A DNA stretch of 58,017 nt from Chelativorans xinjiangensis (lineage in GTDB: Bacteria > Pseudomonadota > Alphaproteobacteria > Rhizobiales > Rhizobiaceae): positions 1 to 58,017 of the forward strand of contig NZ_WQNH01000031.1 in the NCBI RefSeq assembly GCF_009812055.1, written 5' to 3'. Positions 1 to 9,577 of the stretch are shown in pieces. The translations under genes were made by a program, and so were the position numbers. How positions within the stretch are numbered: the stretch's first letter is position 1; every line of letters starts with the position of its first letter. A model generated the notes under the pieces. It did not search any database. It saw only the letters and a list, made by a program, of their open reading frames with translations, and was not told the origin of the DNA.

Positions 1-74
1 AGCCTGGGTTCTCATCGCCAGCATCCGCATGCTCACGCGGCGGCTCGCAAGACCATGAAATCCAACCGATCTTT

Positions 75-3000
75 ATGATTCAGGCACTTACCTACACGCC
101 CGAGACCACATACATTCCGCAAGCGGCGGAAGATCCGCATGTCGAGACCAGTCTTTCCGCGGACGATTCGTTATCGGACGATGCCCTGAGCCGCCTGGAT
201 CCTGACCACGACAATCTCCTCAGCGCACAGAGCGGGGCGGCAGGGGACGAGGCCGATGCGGACGCATTCGAGGCCGCCTACGAGGCCGATGCGGAACTCG
301 GCGGAACGCTGCGCGAGGCGTTCCTGTCCTACGGGCGCGAGGAGATGGGCGATGCGCAAGTGAGCCTCAACGAGGTGCTCTCGCATATGGGCACGTTCCC
401 CGGCCCGGAGGACGACGCGTTGTCGCGCCGGCTGGCCAAGGCGGCGGGCCTTTATGGCGGCGAGGAGGGCGAGACCGACGTTTCGCCCGCCCAGACGGAA
501 TATCTTCGCGCGCAGCTGTTGCTGGCCCTGACCGACGAAGTGGACTGGGCGACAGAGCTCGGCACGCAGGCCGCCGACGGGCAGGAGGTGACCTCCGACG
601 GTATGGTGCTGCACGGGGCCGGCGCGATGACGGTCGCGCAGGCGGCAAACGCGGCCAGCGACAGGATCGGCGGCGCGCTTATGGAGGAGCTCAATTGGGC
701 CACGCCGCCGGCGGCGGCGATGGCCGACGCGCTGATGCCCGTCCTGATCGGCGACCCAACGCTCTCTTTGCCCGAACCGCCGGAGACGATCCTCTACGGC
801 AGCCTTGAGTGGGCGCAACTGTGGATCGGCATGGAATATGCCGAGGGCGCGGGCCTCGATCCGGCGCAACTGTCGGTCGATGAGCTCGTGGCGCTCGGCC
901 GGGCGGCCACGTCCGTCAATCCGGCGGCGGATAGAGCGGACACGCAGTCGGCGGCGGAAGGGCCCGCGGCGAACGACGGCGCAGAGAAGCGGGATGAAGC
1001 GTCAACGGCCGCTTCCTACCGGGCGACCAAGCTGCTCATCCTGATCGCCCGGGCCAGGGGCGTAATCGACGGAGCAAGCATAACCGAGGAGAACCAAGCC
1101 GACCTGGAGAAAACGCTCGCCGACGTCGCCCACGACGTCTTCAAGGAGGAATTCGCGATTGCCGAGGCGCTGGAGGTTATCGGCCGGGACGCGCTCTCTT
1201 CCCGCAAGGAAATCGCCAGGGAAATCCTGCGGGATAACGGCCTCAACCCGGACCAGGAGGTCGACTATATTCTAGGCGGGGACATGATCGCCGGTGGGCC
1301 TGTCACCAAGCGGACAACCCTCGCTGAAGTCTATTTCCAGCACGGGAATCTCAACAACATTCTCGACTTCACGCCTCCATCCGACCTGCCGGATCCAGCG
1401 ACTGTGTTCGACGAGACGTTTGAGGAGAAGAAGGACAGCTTTTCGGAGGCCATGGCCACCTTCATCGGCCAGTCGGTGGCGCTCTATGCGAAACAGCACA
1501 ATCTGAATCTGGAGGACGCCACGATCACGATTTCGCGGCCGGTCCTTGAAGTTCCGTATTGGGTGTTGACCGGCTTCAGCTGGGGACTACTTATACTACC
1601 CCTATCGAGCAACAATTCGTTCTTCATTGACATCGCCTTCCCCAACTCGAACGACCCCGAGCATTTCGTCTTGCGGCTCGAAGAAGCAGGCAAGGGCCTG
1701 CAGAAGATCGAGTCCGCACAGGAATGGGCAAAGGCCAACGCCAACGCGGTCTTCGGTGCGAATACGCTGGAAAAGGCGAACGGCAAACTCGCGCCGGGTT
1801 GCGAGCTGAGCTACGCGGCAAAAGAGGTCGCCAGCGGAACCATGGAAGAGGCCAAATCCGCGTTCCTCGGTTTCTACACGCAGGAAGTCGAAAAGTCCCG
1901 CGATCAACTGCGTGGCGAGACAACCGGCGAGGCGGTCGGCAATTTCTTTCTCGATCTCATCCCCTTCCGCGCGATGGTCGTGGCCATCCAGAAGGGAGAT
2001 GTGGCGGGCGCAATCACGAACGGCTTCTTCGACGTCCTGTCCTTCATCCCCTTCGTGGGCGAAGGCCTCCAGGCCGTGAAGGCGGGCGGCCGCATGGTCT
2101 CCGCCGGCATATCCGCCTTCGTGAGGAGCACGCTCGAGGACGGCTTGAGCATGGGCCTTTCGGCCGGTCTCCACGCCGCCGACACCTTCGGCCACGCGTT
2201 CGGCAAGCAGCTGTTCAAAACCGCCGTGACGGGCCTGGAAAGCGCCATGCCCATCCCGACACCAAGCCTTGCCTCCCATATCACCGTCGCCGGCGTGAAG
2301 GACGCCACGCGCGTCGCAGAGCACCTCAGAGCCACGCTTCCCGCATTGGCCGATACGGTGGAGGACGCCGCCAGCCGCTCGCGCCTCATCGACATCGGGG
2401 CCGACGGCGAACAGACACTTGCCTCCAGCGCGCGGGTGACGAAGGACGCGGAACGGGTCGAGACCATCGAGGTCATTCCCCACGGCGCCGGCGAGGCAAG
2501 CGTCGATCTCGACAAGGTCGAGCTGGCGCTCGGCCGCAACGACGAGAACGAGATCGTTTTCCTCAAGGAGCATTACGACGAGGCCGGAGAGCGCTTCTAT
2601 ACGCTGGCAGACCCGCGAACCGGCGGCTCCTACGGCGCGCGTCTCACCGCCGAGGAGGCGGACAAGCTGATCTCCAGGGAAGGCGGAGACATATCCGCCC
2701 AGAGGACCGGAGACAATCTCAGCGGCATCTCGACCGAAGACCCAGCGCGCCTGGATGCGTGGGGGGCGGCAAACTATTCCTACCCTGGCAGGCCGGAGAA
2801 TATCGAGCCGATCAACGACCAACATTTCTATGCCAGCCTGGACGGCAAGACCAAATACATCACCATGACCGATGCTGACGGCGTCGAGCGCTGGTATGCC
2901 ATTGAGAAGCCCAACGGAATGGACGAATGGCACCTGCGCATTCCCGGCGAGCCGTCGGTGAGGCAGACCACGCCCGTCGCCCACTTCGAGGACGGGCGGT

Positions 3001-3950
3001 GGCAAGTCGGACCCGAAGACAGCCTCCCCGGCTCCGGACTTCCTGGTGGTGAAGCAAACAGCGTGCCGATAGAGCTTGAACATCTTGGGGAAGATCCTGG
3101 AGCACTCCACCAAGGAGCAGCTCTCAATGGAGGAATGCCCAGGGGGCAATATCGGATGCAGTCCTGGGATCACCAACCAGGGCGCCCCTACATCATCGGC
3201 GATACGATCACCTTTAATGAACATGGCGTTCAATGGGACATCCCCGCCCATGGCGCCAGCCTCTATCATGGAGCCAATTCCGACAGTCTTCTGGCCTTCA
3301 CCGAACATGTTCCCGAAGCGGTTCGCGGAGATCTGTTGTCAGGTCACGAAAGTGCGACTTGGAATGCGGTGCGTATGGAACCGTTGACCCCGAAGACACA
3401 TGCCGAGCGCTTAATTGAAGCCCGCAAGGTCCAGTACCTCCAGGAGGCGCTTATCGATTCAATCGTAGCGACGAGAAACCACTTAGGATGGTCTCCTCCC
3501 CGTGCCCAGCTCGACAGGATCGAAAACGCGCTTTCCCAACTGCAACTTGTTGAGAACCAACCGGCTGTCCAGAGGCAATACCTGGAAGAGTTGGCGGACC
3601 AGCAGTTAATAAGGAGGGAAGATTTCGATCAAGCTACGGAGACGCTCACGAAAAGGAGAGAGATGCTTCGGACGCAACTAGACGTATGGGGCAACTTATC
3701 CGAGAATGAACAGAGGCTCGTCGATCAACGCTTCCCGGTTATCTACGGCATCGATGCTGACGGTTTACCACTGGAAGAGCCGATCGACTACCGGCTGACG
3801 GAAGCTCAAGATTATGTGCAAGCAGACAAAATAAAGGTGATCTACGTTCCGCAGCAACACGTCGACACTGTTCAGGCACTCGTTCAAAGCAGCGTGGGCA
3901 CAAACCACATCGCTGTGGAAGCCATTGAGCCGATCCGTTTCCAGCCTTAA
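75..3950 (+). CDS. Large effector- or polymorphic-toxin-like protein, function unknown
   Basis: I do not recognise this 1291-residue protein as a named family. It begins with an acidic stretch (about residues 20-80) and has no signal peptide. A hydrophobic patch lies near residues 495-515. Residues about 620-690 carry an amphipathic Ala/Gly/Phe-rich segment (LIPFRAMVVA, GFFDVLSFIPFVGEG) of the kind found before the toxin part of dermonecrotic or pre-toxin architectures. Near residue 1063 is LYHGANSDSLL, and near 1253 is IKVIYVP close to the C-terminus. Both recall parts of the ADP-ribosyltransferase fold, but this is a guess. The last 250 residues use more AT-rich codons (TTA, AAT, ATA) than the rest, as if the tail had a separate origin. 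A hairpin follows 75 bases after the stop. No immunity-like gene follows on the same strand. Confidence 0.75.
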   Translation: MIQALTYTPETTYIPQAAEDPHVETSLSADDSLSDDALSRLDPDHDNLLSAQSGAAGDEADADAFEAAYEADAELGGTLREAFLSYGREEMGDAQVSLNEVLSHMGTFPGPEDDALSRRLAKAAGLYGGEEGETDVSPAQTEYLRAQLLLALTDEVDWATELGTQAADGQEVTSDGMVLHGAGAMTVAQAANAASDRIGGALMEELNWATPPAAAMADALMPVLIGDPTLSLPEPPETILYGSLEWAQLWIGMEYAEGAGLDPAQLSVDELVALGRAATSVNPAADRADTQSAAEGPAANDGAEKRDEASTAASYRATKLLILIARARGVIDGASITEENQADLEKTLADVAHDVFKEEFAIAEALEVIGRDALSSRKEIAREILRDNGLNPDQEVDYILGGDMIAGGPVTKRTTLAEVYFQHGNLNNILDFTPPSDLPDPATVFDETFEEKKDSFSEAMATFIGQSVALYAKQHNLNLEDATITISRPVLEVPYWVLTGFSWGLLILPLSSNNSFFIDIAFPNSNDPEHFVLRLEEAGKGLQKIESAQEWAKANANAVFGANTLEKANGKLAPGCELSYAAKEVASGTMEEAKSAFLGFYTQEVEKSRDQLRGETTGEAVGNFFLDLIPFRAMVVAIQKGDVAGAITNGFFDVLSFIPFVGEGLQAVKAGGRMVSAGISAFVRSTLEDGLSMGLSAGLHAADTFGHAFGKQLFKTAVTGLESAMPIPTPSLASHITVAGVKDATRVAEHLRATLPALADTVEDAASRSRLIDIGADGEQTLASSARVTKDAERVETIEVIPHGAGEASVDLDKVELALGRNDENEIVFLKEHYDEAGERFYTLADPRTGGSYGARLTAEEADKLISREGGDISAQRTGDNLSGISTEDPARLDAWGAANYSYPGRPENIEPINDQHFYASLDGKTKYITMTDADGVERWYAIEKPNGMDEWHLRIPGEPSVRQTTPVAHFEDGRWQVGPEDSLPGSGLPGGEANSVPIELEHLGEDPGALHQGAALNGGMPRGQYRMQSWDHQPGRPYIIGDTITFNEHGVQWDIPAHGASLYHGANSDSLLAFTEHVPEAVRGDLLSGHESATWNAVRMEPLTPKTHAERLIEARKVQYLQEALIDSIVATRNHLGWSPPRAQLDRIENALSQLQLVENQPAVQRQYLEELADQQLIRREDFDQATETLTKRREMLRTQLDVWGNLSENEQRLVDQRFPVIYGIDADGLPLEEPIDYRLTEAQDYVQADKIKVIYVPQQHVDTVQALVQSSVGTNHIAVEAIEPIRFQP

Positions 3951-4025
3951 TATCTGCCTTGAATGGACGGCTGCCCGTGCCCGCAAGCGGCAAGATATAG
4001 CTGGCGGTCGGCGAAATACTCTAGC

Positions 4026-4054
4026 GGCCAGTCTCTCCGCCCGGGAGACTGGCC
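4026..4054 (+). terminator. Hairpin after the large effector-like gene
   Basis: A perfect 10-bp inverted repeat, GGCCAGTCTC with GAGACTGGCC, encloses a 9-base loop. It lies between the stop of the large plus-strand gene and the stop of the convergent lipoprotein gene. No clear T-run follows, so it is an imperfect intrinsic terminator that could serve either strand. Confidence 0.5.
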
Positions 4055-4123
4055 ATCGTTAAAGAGTGATATACGAAAGGCGCTCGCACCCGGTGGCCGC
4101 ATCTGAAGTGCGCCCAGCCGCCC

Positions 4124-4801
4124 TCAGTTCAACCAAGGAATGAGCCGGCGCAGGCCGCCCGTCTCCTTGGTCGCTGCCCTCTTGGCGGCGCGCTCCTTCT
4201 TCCACTCGTCCTCGCCCAGATCGCCGGCCGCCGCGGTTTCGGCCGGCTGGCGCAATTCGGTCGGCGGATCGCTCAGATAGCGCCGCGTGGTCGGGCTGCC
4301 CTGGCTGGCCAGCTGCTGGCGGCGCTGGAACTCCAGGCGCTGCTCGTTGCGCATGCGGGCACTTCTTTCCAGGATCTCTGGCTTCACCGAGCCGCTCTCG
4401 CTGAGGCGGGCGGCGGTCCCCCCTGCCCCCCGGCTCGCGTTGCCGTTGTCAACGTCGCGGACGATGTTGGGCCGGTAGAACGGATCGTCCTGGTTTGCCG
4501 TCGCTTCGGCGCGGACGCGCGCCAGACGCTCCTCGGGCGATTCTGGCCAAGCGGGGTTCTCGGCCGAGGCGAGATCCTGCTGCGGCGGCGGCAGGACCTC
4601 CGTCGACGGCGGCTTGACGATGCCCGGACGGGGCGAATAATCGATGGGCGGCTTCTTCTTCGGCGCAAGCGACAGGACGCCCGTCAGGTCCTGCACAAGC
4701 TGCGTCTCGGCGGTCGTCCCGGTGCCGTAGGTGGTGCCGGAACAGCCGGAAAGGATGATGACGGATACCGCAAGTGCCGCGCCGACCGCCTTCGGCTTCA
4801 T
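4124..4801 (-). CDS. Putative outer-membrane or periplasmic lipoprotein
   Basis: The 225-residue product starts with a lipoprotein signal peptide: MKPK, a hydrophobic core, then the lipobox LSGC near residue 20. The rest is hydrophilic, Pro/Arg/Glu-rich and low-complexity (PSTEVLPPPQQ, ESPEERLARVRAEA), with no enzymatic motif. I chose the ATG at 4801 because GGAAGG sits 7 bases upstream and the signal peptide begins there; an upstream in-frame ATG (4849) would bury the signal sequence. It lies downstream of ileS on the same strand. In many alphaproteobacteria lspA and a DUF3035/BamF-type lipoprotein follow ileS. This could be a divergent counterpart, but the family motif is not evident to me. 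Confidence 0.7.
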   Translation of the reverse strand: MKPKAVGAALAVSVIILSGCSGTTYGTGTTAETQLVQDLTGVLSLAPKKKPPIDYSPRPGIVKPPSTEVLPPPQQDLASAENPAWPESPEERLARVRAEATANQDDPFYRPNIVRDVDNGNASRGAGGTAARLSESGSVKPEILERSARMRNEQRLEFQRRQQLASQGSPTTRRYLSDPPTELRQPAETAAAGDLGEDEWKKERAAKRAATKETGGLRRLIPWLN

Positions 4802-4958
4802 GCGCGACCTTCCGCCGCCAATGCGCGCGCCGCTGCCAAGACTGTTCACTTTTCAACTCTCCTCAGCGCCTGCAGGCGGCCGTCCACCGCCCCCGTTACG
4901 TGCCTCCTCGCCCCAAAATCCGACGAGATGATGGCGCTCTTCTCCTGTCGGCCTTTTA

Positions 4959-4993
4959 CCGGAGGGACAGGCGCGATGCAACGGCCCCTCCGG
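4959..4993 (-). terminator. Hairpin just after ileS
   Basis: CCGGAGGG and CCCTCCGG form an 8-bp stem six bases beyond the ileS stop on the minus strand. It is followed by TAAAAGG rather than a T-run, so termination is likely weak and may allow read-through into the lipoprotein gene. I see no lspA in the 149 bases between the two coding regions. Confidence 0.35.
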
Positions 4994-4998
4994 CAAGG

Positions 4999-7900
4999 CT
5001 ATACCCGGCCCAGCGCCCGCAGTTCGCGCAGGGCCGCCGCGTCGCGCGCCGAGACATCGGGGAATTCCGGATCGGAGCCGACATCGTCGGTGTAGCGCCA
5101 GGAGCGGGCGCACTTCCTTCCGTCGGCGCGTTTGAACACCACGGCCACGCCCTTCACGTCGTCCAGCGCGAAAGCATCGGCAGGGGGCGCGTCGTCGCGG
5201 ATATCGATACCGCTGGTGATGCAGATCTCGGCCATGTCGCGGCCGGCGATGGCCTCGCGCAGTGCCGCATCGGTGACGTGGACGACCGGAGCAGCCTCCA
5301 GGGAGGAGCCGATCGTCTTCTCCTTGCGCTCGATCTCCAGTGCACCGGTGACGACGCGGCGCACCTGGCGGATCCTGCGCCACTTGGCCGCCAGCTTGTC
5401 GTCGCGCCATTCGACCGGCGCTGCGGGGAACTGCGCCAGATGCACGGATTCTGTGTGTGGATAACGCTCCAGCCATGCCTCCTCCGTGGTGAAGGGCAGC
5501 ATCGGCGCCATCCAGGTCACCACGCAGTCGAAAAGCTTGCGCACCACCTGGATCGCCGCCTTGCGGCGGATGCTCGAAGGCGCGTCGCAGTAAAGCGCGT
5601 CCTTGCGCACGTCGAAATAGAAGGCGGAGAGCTCCACCACCATGAAGTCGAGCAGGGCGCGCATGACACGCTTGAAGTCGAAATTGTCGTAGCCCTTGCG
5701 CACGAGCTCATCGAGTTCCGAGAGGCGATGGAGCATGAGGCGCTCCAACTCCGGCATCTCGGCGAAGGGCACCTCCTCGCCTCCGTCATGCGCCAGCGTG
5801 CCCAGCATCCAGCGGATGGTGTTCCTGAGCTTGCGGTAGGCGTCGATGTTGGTCTGCATCACATTCTGGCCGAGCCGCTGGTCCTCCCAGTAGTCGGTGG
5901 TGACGACCCACAGCCGCAGGATATCCGCACCCGACTTCGCCATCACGTCCTGCGGGACGACCGTGTTGCCGAGCGACTTCGACATCTTGCGGCCTTCCTC
6001 GTCCATGGTGAAGCCATGGGTGATGACCGTGTCGTAGGGCGCCCTGCCCCGCGTGCCGCAGGATTCAAGCAGGGAAGAATGGAACCAGCCGCGGTGCTGG
6101 TCCGAGCCTTCGAGATAGACATCGGCCGGCCATTTGAGGTCCGGCCGGTCCTCGAGCGTGAAGGCGTGGGTGGAGCCGGAATCGAACCAGACGTCGAGGA
6201 TGTCCATCACCTGATGCCATGGCTCGTTGGCGCGCGAACCCAGGAAGCGCTCGCGGGCGCCTTCCGCGAACCAGGCGTCGGCACCTTCCTTCTCGAAGGC
6301 CTCGAGGATGCGGGCGTTGACGGCCTCGTCCTTGAGGATCTCGCCGTCGTCATCGGCAAAGACGCAGATGGGCACGCCCCAGGCGCGCTGGCGCGACAGC
6401 ACCCAGTCCGGCCGCTCCTCGATCATGGCGCGCAGCCGCGTCTGGCCGGCGGCGGGCACGAAGCGGGTATCGTCGATGGCTTTCAGCGCACGGGTGCGCA
6501 GGGTGGTGCCGTCGCCGAGGTCCTTGTCCATGGAGACGAACCACTGCGGCGTGTTGCGGAAGATGACCGGCTTCTTCGAACGCCAGGAATGCGGATAGGA
6601 GTGCTTCAGCCGGCCGCGCGCAAAGAGCATGTTCTTCTCGATCAGCGCCTCGATGACGGCCTTGTTGGCGTCGCCCTTCTTACCCTTGTCGTCGATGACG
6701 CGCGCTGCGCCACCCTCGCGGTCGGGGCCGAGGCCGGGGGCGTCGTGGGTGAAGAAGCCGGCGTCGTCGACGGGGAAGGGGATGGCGGTCTCGATACCGC
6801 GGGCGGCAAGATCGCGCGCGGCGTCCATCCAGGCGTCGAAGTCCTCCCGGCCGTGGCTCGGGGCGGTGTGGACGAAGCCCGTGCCGGCGTCGTCGGTTAC
6901 GTGCTCGCCGGGGATGAGGGGGACGGGGAATGAATAGGGCGCGGCGTCTCCACCCCCCTCCCCCTTGAGGGGAGGGGTAAGGGGTGGGGGTGCGCCTGCG
7001 CCGTTACCCCCACGCGCTCTGCCTTCGCTTCGCTCGGCATCGCGACCTCCCCTCAAGGGGGAGGTGGGCCAACCGGCTAGCGGGTGAGCGAGCGTCATCG
7101 AAGAAAGTACATCCGCCTTTACACCGTGCAGTCGCTTGAATTGCAGCTTGGCCTTGGCGAAGGATTCCTCGGCCAGCGCATCGGCAAAGATCAGCTTTTC
7201 GCCGCGCTGAGGACCAAAATCATTCTCAGCCGCAGTGACCTCATAGAGCCCATAGGCGATCCGCGGCGAGAACGAGACAGCACGGTTGCCCGGGATCGTC
7301 CAGGGCGTCGTTGTCCAGATGACTACGTACATCTGGTGCTCCGAAGGGATCGGACCAGCGTCGAGATTATGCGCCAGCACGTGGTCCTCACCACCGGTTA
7401 GGTCCCGGTGAAAAGTCATCGACGTAACCGGAAACTTCACCCAAACCGTATCACTCTCATGGTCGTGATACTCGACCTCGGCCTCCGCCAGCGCCGTCCT
7501 CTCCACCACGCTCCACATCACCGGCTTCGAGCCGCGATAGAGCTGGCCGCTCGTGGCGAACTTCAACAGCTCGCCGGCGATCCGCGCCTCGGCGTGGAAG
7601 TTCATGGTCAGATACGGGTTCTCGAAGTCACCTTCGACGCCGAGGCGCTGGAACTCCTCGGTCTGCACATCGATCCAGTGCTGGGCGAAGTCGCGGCATT
7701 CCTTGCGGAACTCGTTGATCGGCACCTCGTCCTTGTTCCTGCCCTTGGCGCGGTACTGCTCCTCGATCTTCCATTCGATCGGCAGGCCATGGCAGTCCCA
7801 GCCGGGCACGTAGTTGGAATCGTAGCCGCGCATCTGGAAGGAGCGGGTGATGACGTCCTTCAAGACCTTGTTCAGCGCGTGGCCGATATGGATGTTGCCG

Positions 7901-8100
7901 TTGGCATAGGGCGGCCCGTCGTGGAGCACGAAGAGGGGGCGGCCCTTGGCCTCGGCGCGCAGGCGCTTGTAGAGGCCCATCTTCTGCCAGCGGGCGACAA
8001 GCTCCGGCTCCTTCGCCGGCAGGCCCGCGCGCATCGGGAAATCCGTCTGCGGCAGATAGAGGGTTTTGGAATAATCCAGCTTTTCGGTCGTCTGGCTCAT
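4999..8100 (-). CDS. ileS: Isoleucyl-tRNA synthetase with an in-frame repeat insertion
   Basis: Charges tRNA-Ile with isoleucine in the cytoplasm. The class I signature HIGH lies near residue 70 ([10 protein letters not shown]) and KMSKS near residue 703 ([10 protein letters not shown]). The CP1 editing domain motif [18 protein letters not shown] is intact, and the C-terminal KCARSW element is present. The ATG at 8100 opens the conserved N-terminus [18 protein letters not shown]; an in-frame extension to 8283 is not conserved-looking. Residues about 344-384 ([12 protein letters not shown] through LKGEGGGD) are not IleRS sequence: they are the translation of a GC-rich palindromic repeat found elsewhere in the window. 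They sit between HPLAGW and YSFPVPL, a loop of the editing domain, and keep the frame. The enzyme should be essential, so the insert is presumably tolerated. Confidence 0.97.
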   Translation of the reverse strand: MSQTTEKLDYSKTLYLPQTDFPMRAGLPAKEPELVARWQKMGLYKRLRAEAKGRPLFVLHDGPPYANGNIHIGHALNKVLKDVITRSFQMRGYDSNYVPGWDCHGLPIEWKIEEQYRAKGRNKDEVPINEFRKECRDFAQHWIDVQTEEFQRLGVEGDFENPYLTMNFHAEARIAGELLKFATSGQLYRGSKPVMWSVVERTALAEAEVEYHDHESDTVWVKFPVTSMTFHRDLTGGEDHVLAHNLDAGPIPSEHQMYVVIWTTTPWTIPGNRAVSFSPRIAYGLYEVTAAENDFGPQRGEKLIFADALAEESFAKAKLQFKRLHGVKADVLSSMTLAHPLAGWPTSPLRGGRDAERSEGRARGGNGAGAPPPLTPPLKGEGGGDAAPYSFPVPLIPGEHVTDDAGTGFVHTAPSHGREDFDAWMDAARDLAARGIETAIPFPVDDAGFFTHDAPGLGPDREGGAARVIDDKGKKGDANKAVIEALIEKNMLFARGRLKHSYPHSWRSKKPVIFRNTPQWFVSMDKDLGDGTTLRTRALKAIDDTRFVPAAGQTRLRAMIEERPDWVLSRQRAWGVPICVFADDDGEILKDEAVNARILEAFEKEGADAWFAEGARERFLGSRANEPWHQVMDILDVWFDSGSTHAFTLEDRPDLKWPADVYLEGSDQHRGWFHSSLLESCGTRGRAPYDTVITHGFTMDEEGRKMSKSLGNTVVPQDVMAKSGADILRLWVVTTDYWEDQRLGQNVMQTNIDAYRKLRNTIRWMLGTLAHDGGEEVPFAEMPELERLMLHRLSELDELVRKGYDNFDFKRVMRALLDFMVVELSAFYFDVRKDALYCDAPSSIRRKAAIQVVRKLFDCVVTWMAPMLPFTTEEAWLERYPHTESVHLAQFPAAPVEWRDDKLAAKWRRIRQVRRVVTGALEIERKEKTIGSSLEAAPVVHVTDAALREAIAGRDMAEICITSGIDIRDDAPPADAFALDDVKGVAVVFKRADGRKCARSWRYTDDVGSDPEFPDVSARDAAALRELRALGRV
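6949..7069. repeat. Palindromic GC-rich repeat lying in frame within ileS
   Basis: The segment opens with CCCCTCCCCCTTGAGGGGAG and closes with CCTCCCCTCAAGGGGGAGG, a pair of inverted arms around a centre containing CTTCGCTTCGCTCGGC. The same CTCCCC..AAGGGGGAGG core forms the heart of the repeats at 12555-12738 and 21590-21765. It is translated as about 41 extra residues of IleRS without a stop codon. Confidence 0.85.
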
Positions 8101-8371
8101 TGTCTCGCTGCGGAAAATGCGAAGCCCGGTGGCCTCGCCGATGATCTTCAAAGAGGCGGAATGGCGCGGTGCGAGCGCGCAGGAAAATCCCGGACCTTCC
8201 CGCGAGCCTCTAGGCCACGCGGAAGGCCGGGCCAATAATTCGTATGGCAGCCCGCACAAGGCAGGCGAGTATGAAACCGGCACTCATCATCATGGCCCGC
8301 GCTTTTAGCCGAGCTGGGCGGAAGAATAAAGGGGCGATTGGTGTTGGGAGGTTATGAAAGGAGACGCCAGC

Positions 8372-8542
8372 GCTCCTTCGCGCCCCCTCTGTCCTGCCGG
8401 ACATCGCCCCCGCACGGGGGAGATTGCGCCGGCCGCTTGTTGCGGCACCCGTTCTGCGATTGGCGAAACTCGTGGCGACGGCCGATCTCCCCCCTTGCGG
8501 GGGGAGATGTCCGGCAGGACAGAGGGGGGCGCGAAGGGGCGC
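8372..8542. repeat. Long palindromic intergenic repeat, family B copy 1
   Basis: Outer arms GCGCCCCCTCTGTCCTGCC and GGCAGGACAGAGGGGGGCGC face each other, with inner arms of the GGGGGAGAT type and a centre containing GATTGGCGAAA. It fills most of the 478-base gap 8101-8578 between ileS and ribF. The rest of that gap, nearest ileS, should hold the ileS promoter, but I see no convincing -35/-10 pair and no gene. Confidence 0.85.
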
Positions 8543-8578
8543 CAGCCTTCCAGTTCTAACCGCGCACCCAACCCAAGC

Positions 8579-9568
8579 CTACCCCGCAAAGCCAATCGCC
8601 ATATCCAGCGCCGACAGCGGCCGCACACCCGAAAGCAGCGCCCTCGCCTCCTCCTCGTCGCGCTTCATCTGGGCGACCAGTGGCTCGAGCCCGTCGAACT
8701 TCTCCTCCCCGCGCAGGAAGCCGAAGAAGGAGACGGCGCAGGTCTCGCCGTAAAGGTCGCCGTCGAAATCGAAGAGGAAGGTTTCGAGAAGCGGCGCGCC
8801 CGCCTCGTCCACCGTCGGTCGGCGGCCGAAGCTCGCCACGCCATCGTAAAGCCGGCCGTCGGCGCGGCGGAAGCGCACGGCGTAGATGCCGTGGCAGAGC
8901 GCCGTCGCCTCCGGCAGCGCCATGTTGGCGGTGGGGAAGCCGAGCGTGCGGCCGAGCTTCTTGCCGTCCGCCACCTCGGCCTCGACCATATAGCGGTAGC
9001 CGAGCAGGCCGGCGGCCTGCGCCACCTCGCCCTCGGCCAGGAGCGCGCGGACGCGGCTCGAGGAGACCACTTCGCCGCCCTCGTTGGAGAAGGCGTCGAC
9101 GACGCTGACGCCGAAGCCGTGGCTTTCCCCCGCCGCCACCAGCGTTCCGGGCGTGCCGCCGCGGTTCTTGCCGTAGTGGAAATCGAAGCCCGTCACCACA
9201 TGCGCCGCCCCCAGGCCGCCTGCGAGCACGTCGGCCACGAAGCGCTCCGGCGTGAGCGAGGAGAAGTCGCGCGTGAAGGGCTGCTCCACCACCGCGTCGA
9301 AGCCCATCGCGGCGAGCACCCGCGCCTTCATGGGCGCCGGGGTCAGGCGGAAGAGCGGCACGTCCGGGCGGAAGACGCTGCGCGGATGCGGCTCGAAGGT
9401 CAGGACGATGGCGGGAATGCGCTCCGTTTCGGCAACCTTAAGCGCGCGCGCCAACACCGCCTGATGGCCGCGATGCACGCCGTCGAAATTGCCGATCGCC
9501 ACGACGCCCCCGCGTAGCGACGCCGGGAAGGCATCGAGGCCGGCACAGCGTTGGAATCCTGTCGCCAC
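8579..9568 (-). CDS. ribF: Bifunctional riboflavin kinase/FAD synthetase
   Basis: Converts riboflavin to FMN and then FAD. The 329-residue protein has the N-terminal nucleotidyltransferase domain with GNFDGVHRGHQ near residue 27 and TFEPHPRSVF. Then follows the C-terminal flavokinase domain with the GRTLGFPTANM motif near residue 207 and a GVASFGRRPT segment. Length is normal for the family. The start is GTG at 9568, preceded by GGGACGG. It follows the HAD phosphatase gene after only 9 bases, so the two are probably co-transcribed. In rhizobia ribF normally sits just upstream of ileS, as here, but a palindromic repeat now separates them. Confidence 0.96.
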   Translation of the reverse strand: MATGFQRCAGLDAFPASLRGGVVAIGNFDGVHRGHQAVLARALKVAETERIPAIVLTFEPHPRSVFRPDVPLFRLTPAPMKARVLAAMGFDAVVEQPFTRDFSSLTPERFVADVLAGGLGAAHVVTGFDFHYGKNRGGTPGTLVAAGESHGFGVSVVDAFSNEGGEVVSSSRVRALLAEGEVAQAAGLLGYRYMVEAEVADGKKLGRTLGFPTANMALPEATALCHGIYAVRFRRADGRLYDGVASFGRRPTVDEAGAPLLETFLFDFDGDLYGETCAVSFFGFLRGEEKFDGLEPLVAQMKRDEEEARALLSGVRPLSALDMAIGFAG

Positions 9569-9577
9569 GGCCCGTCC

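Noticed and set aside
1602..3308. 568-residue minus-strand frame inside the large effector-like gene
   Set aside because: It has no recognisable domain or ribosome-binding site, and the plus-strand frame is open over 3.9 kb.
4850..4998. Possible lspA after ileS
   Set aside because: The gap is only 149 bases and contains a hairpin; no reading frame of the needed size or hydrophobic pattern exists on either strand.
4774..6933. 719-residue plus-strand frame opposite ileS
   Set aside because: IleRS on the other strand has all its motifs; this frame is an antisense by-product of GC3-rich codons.
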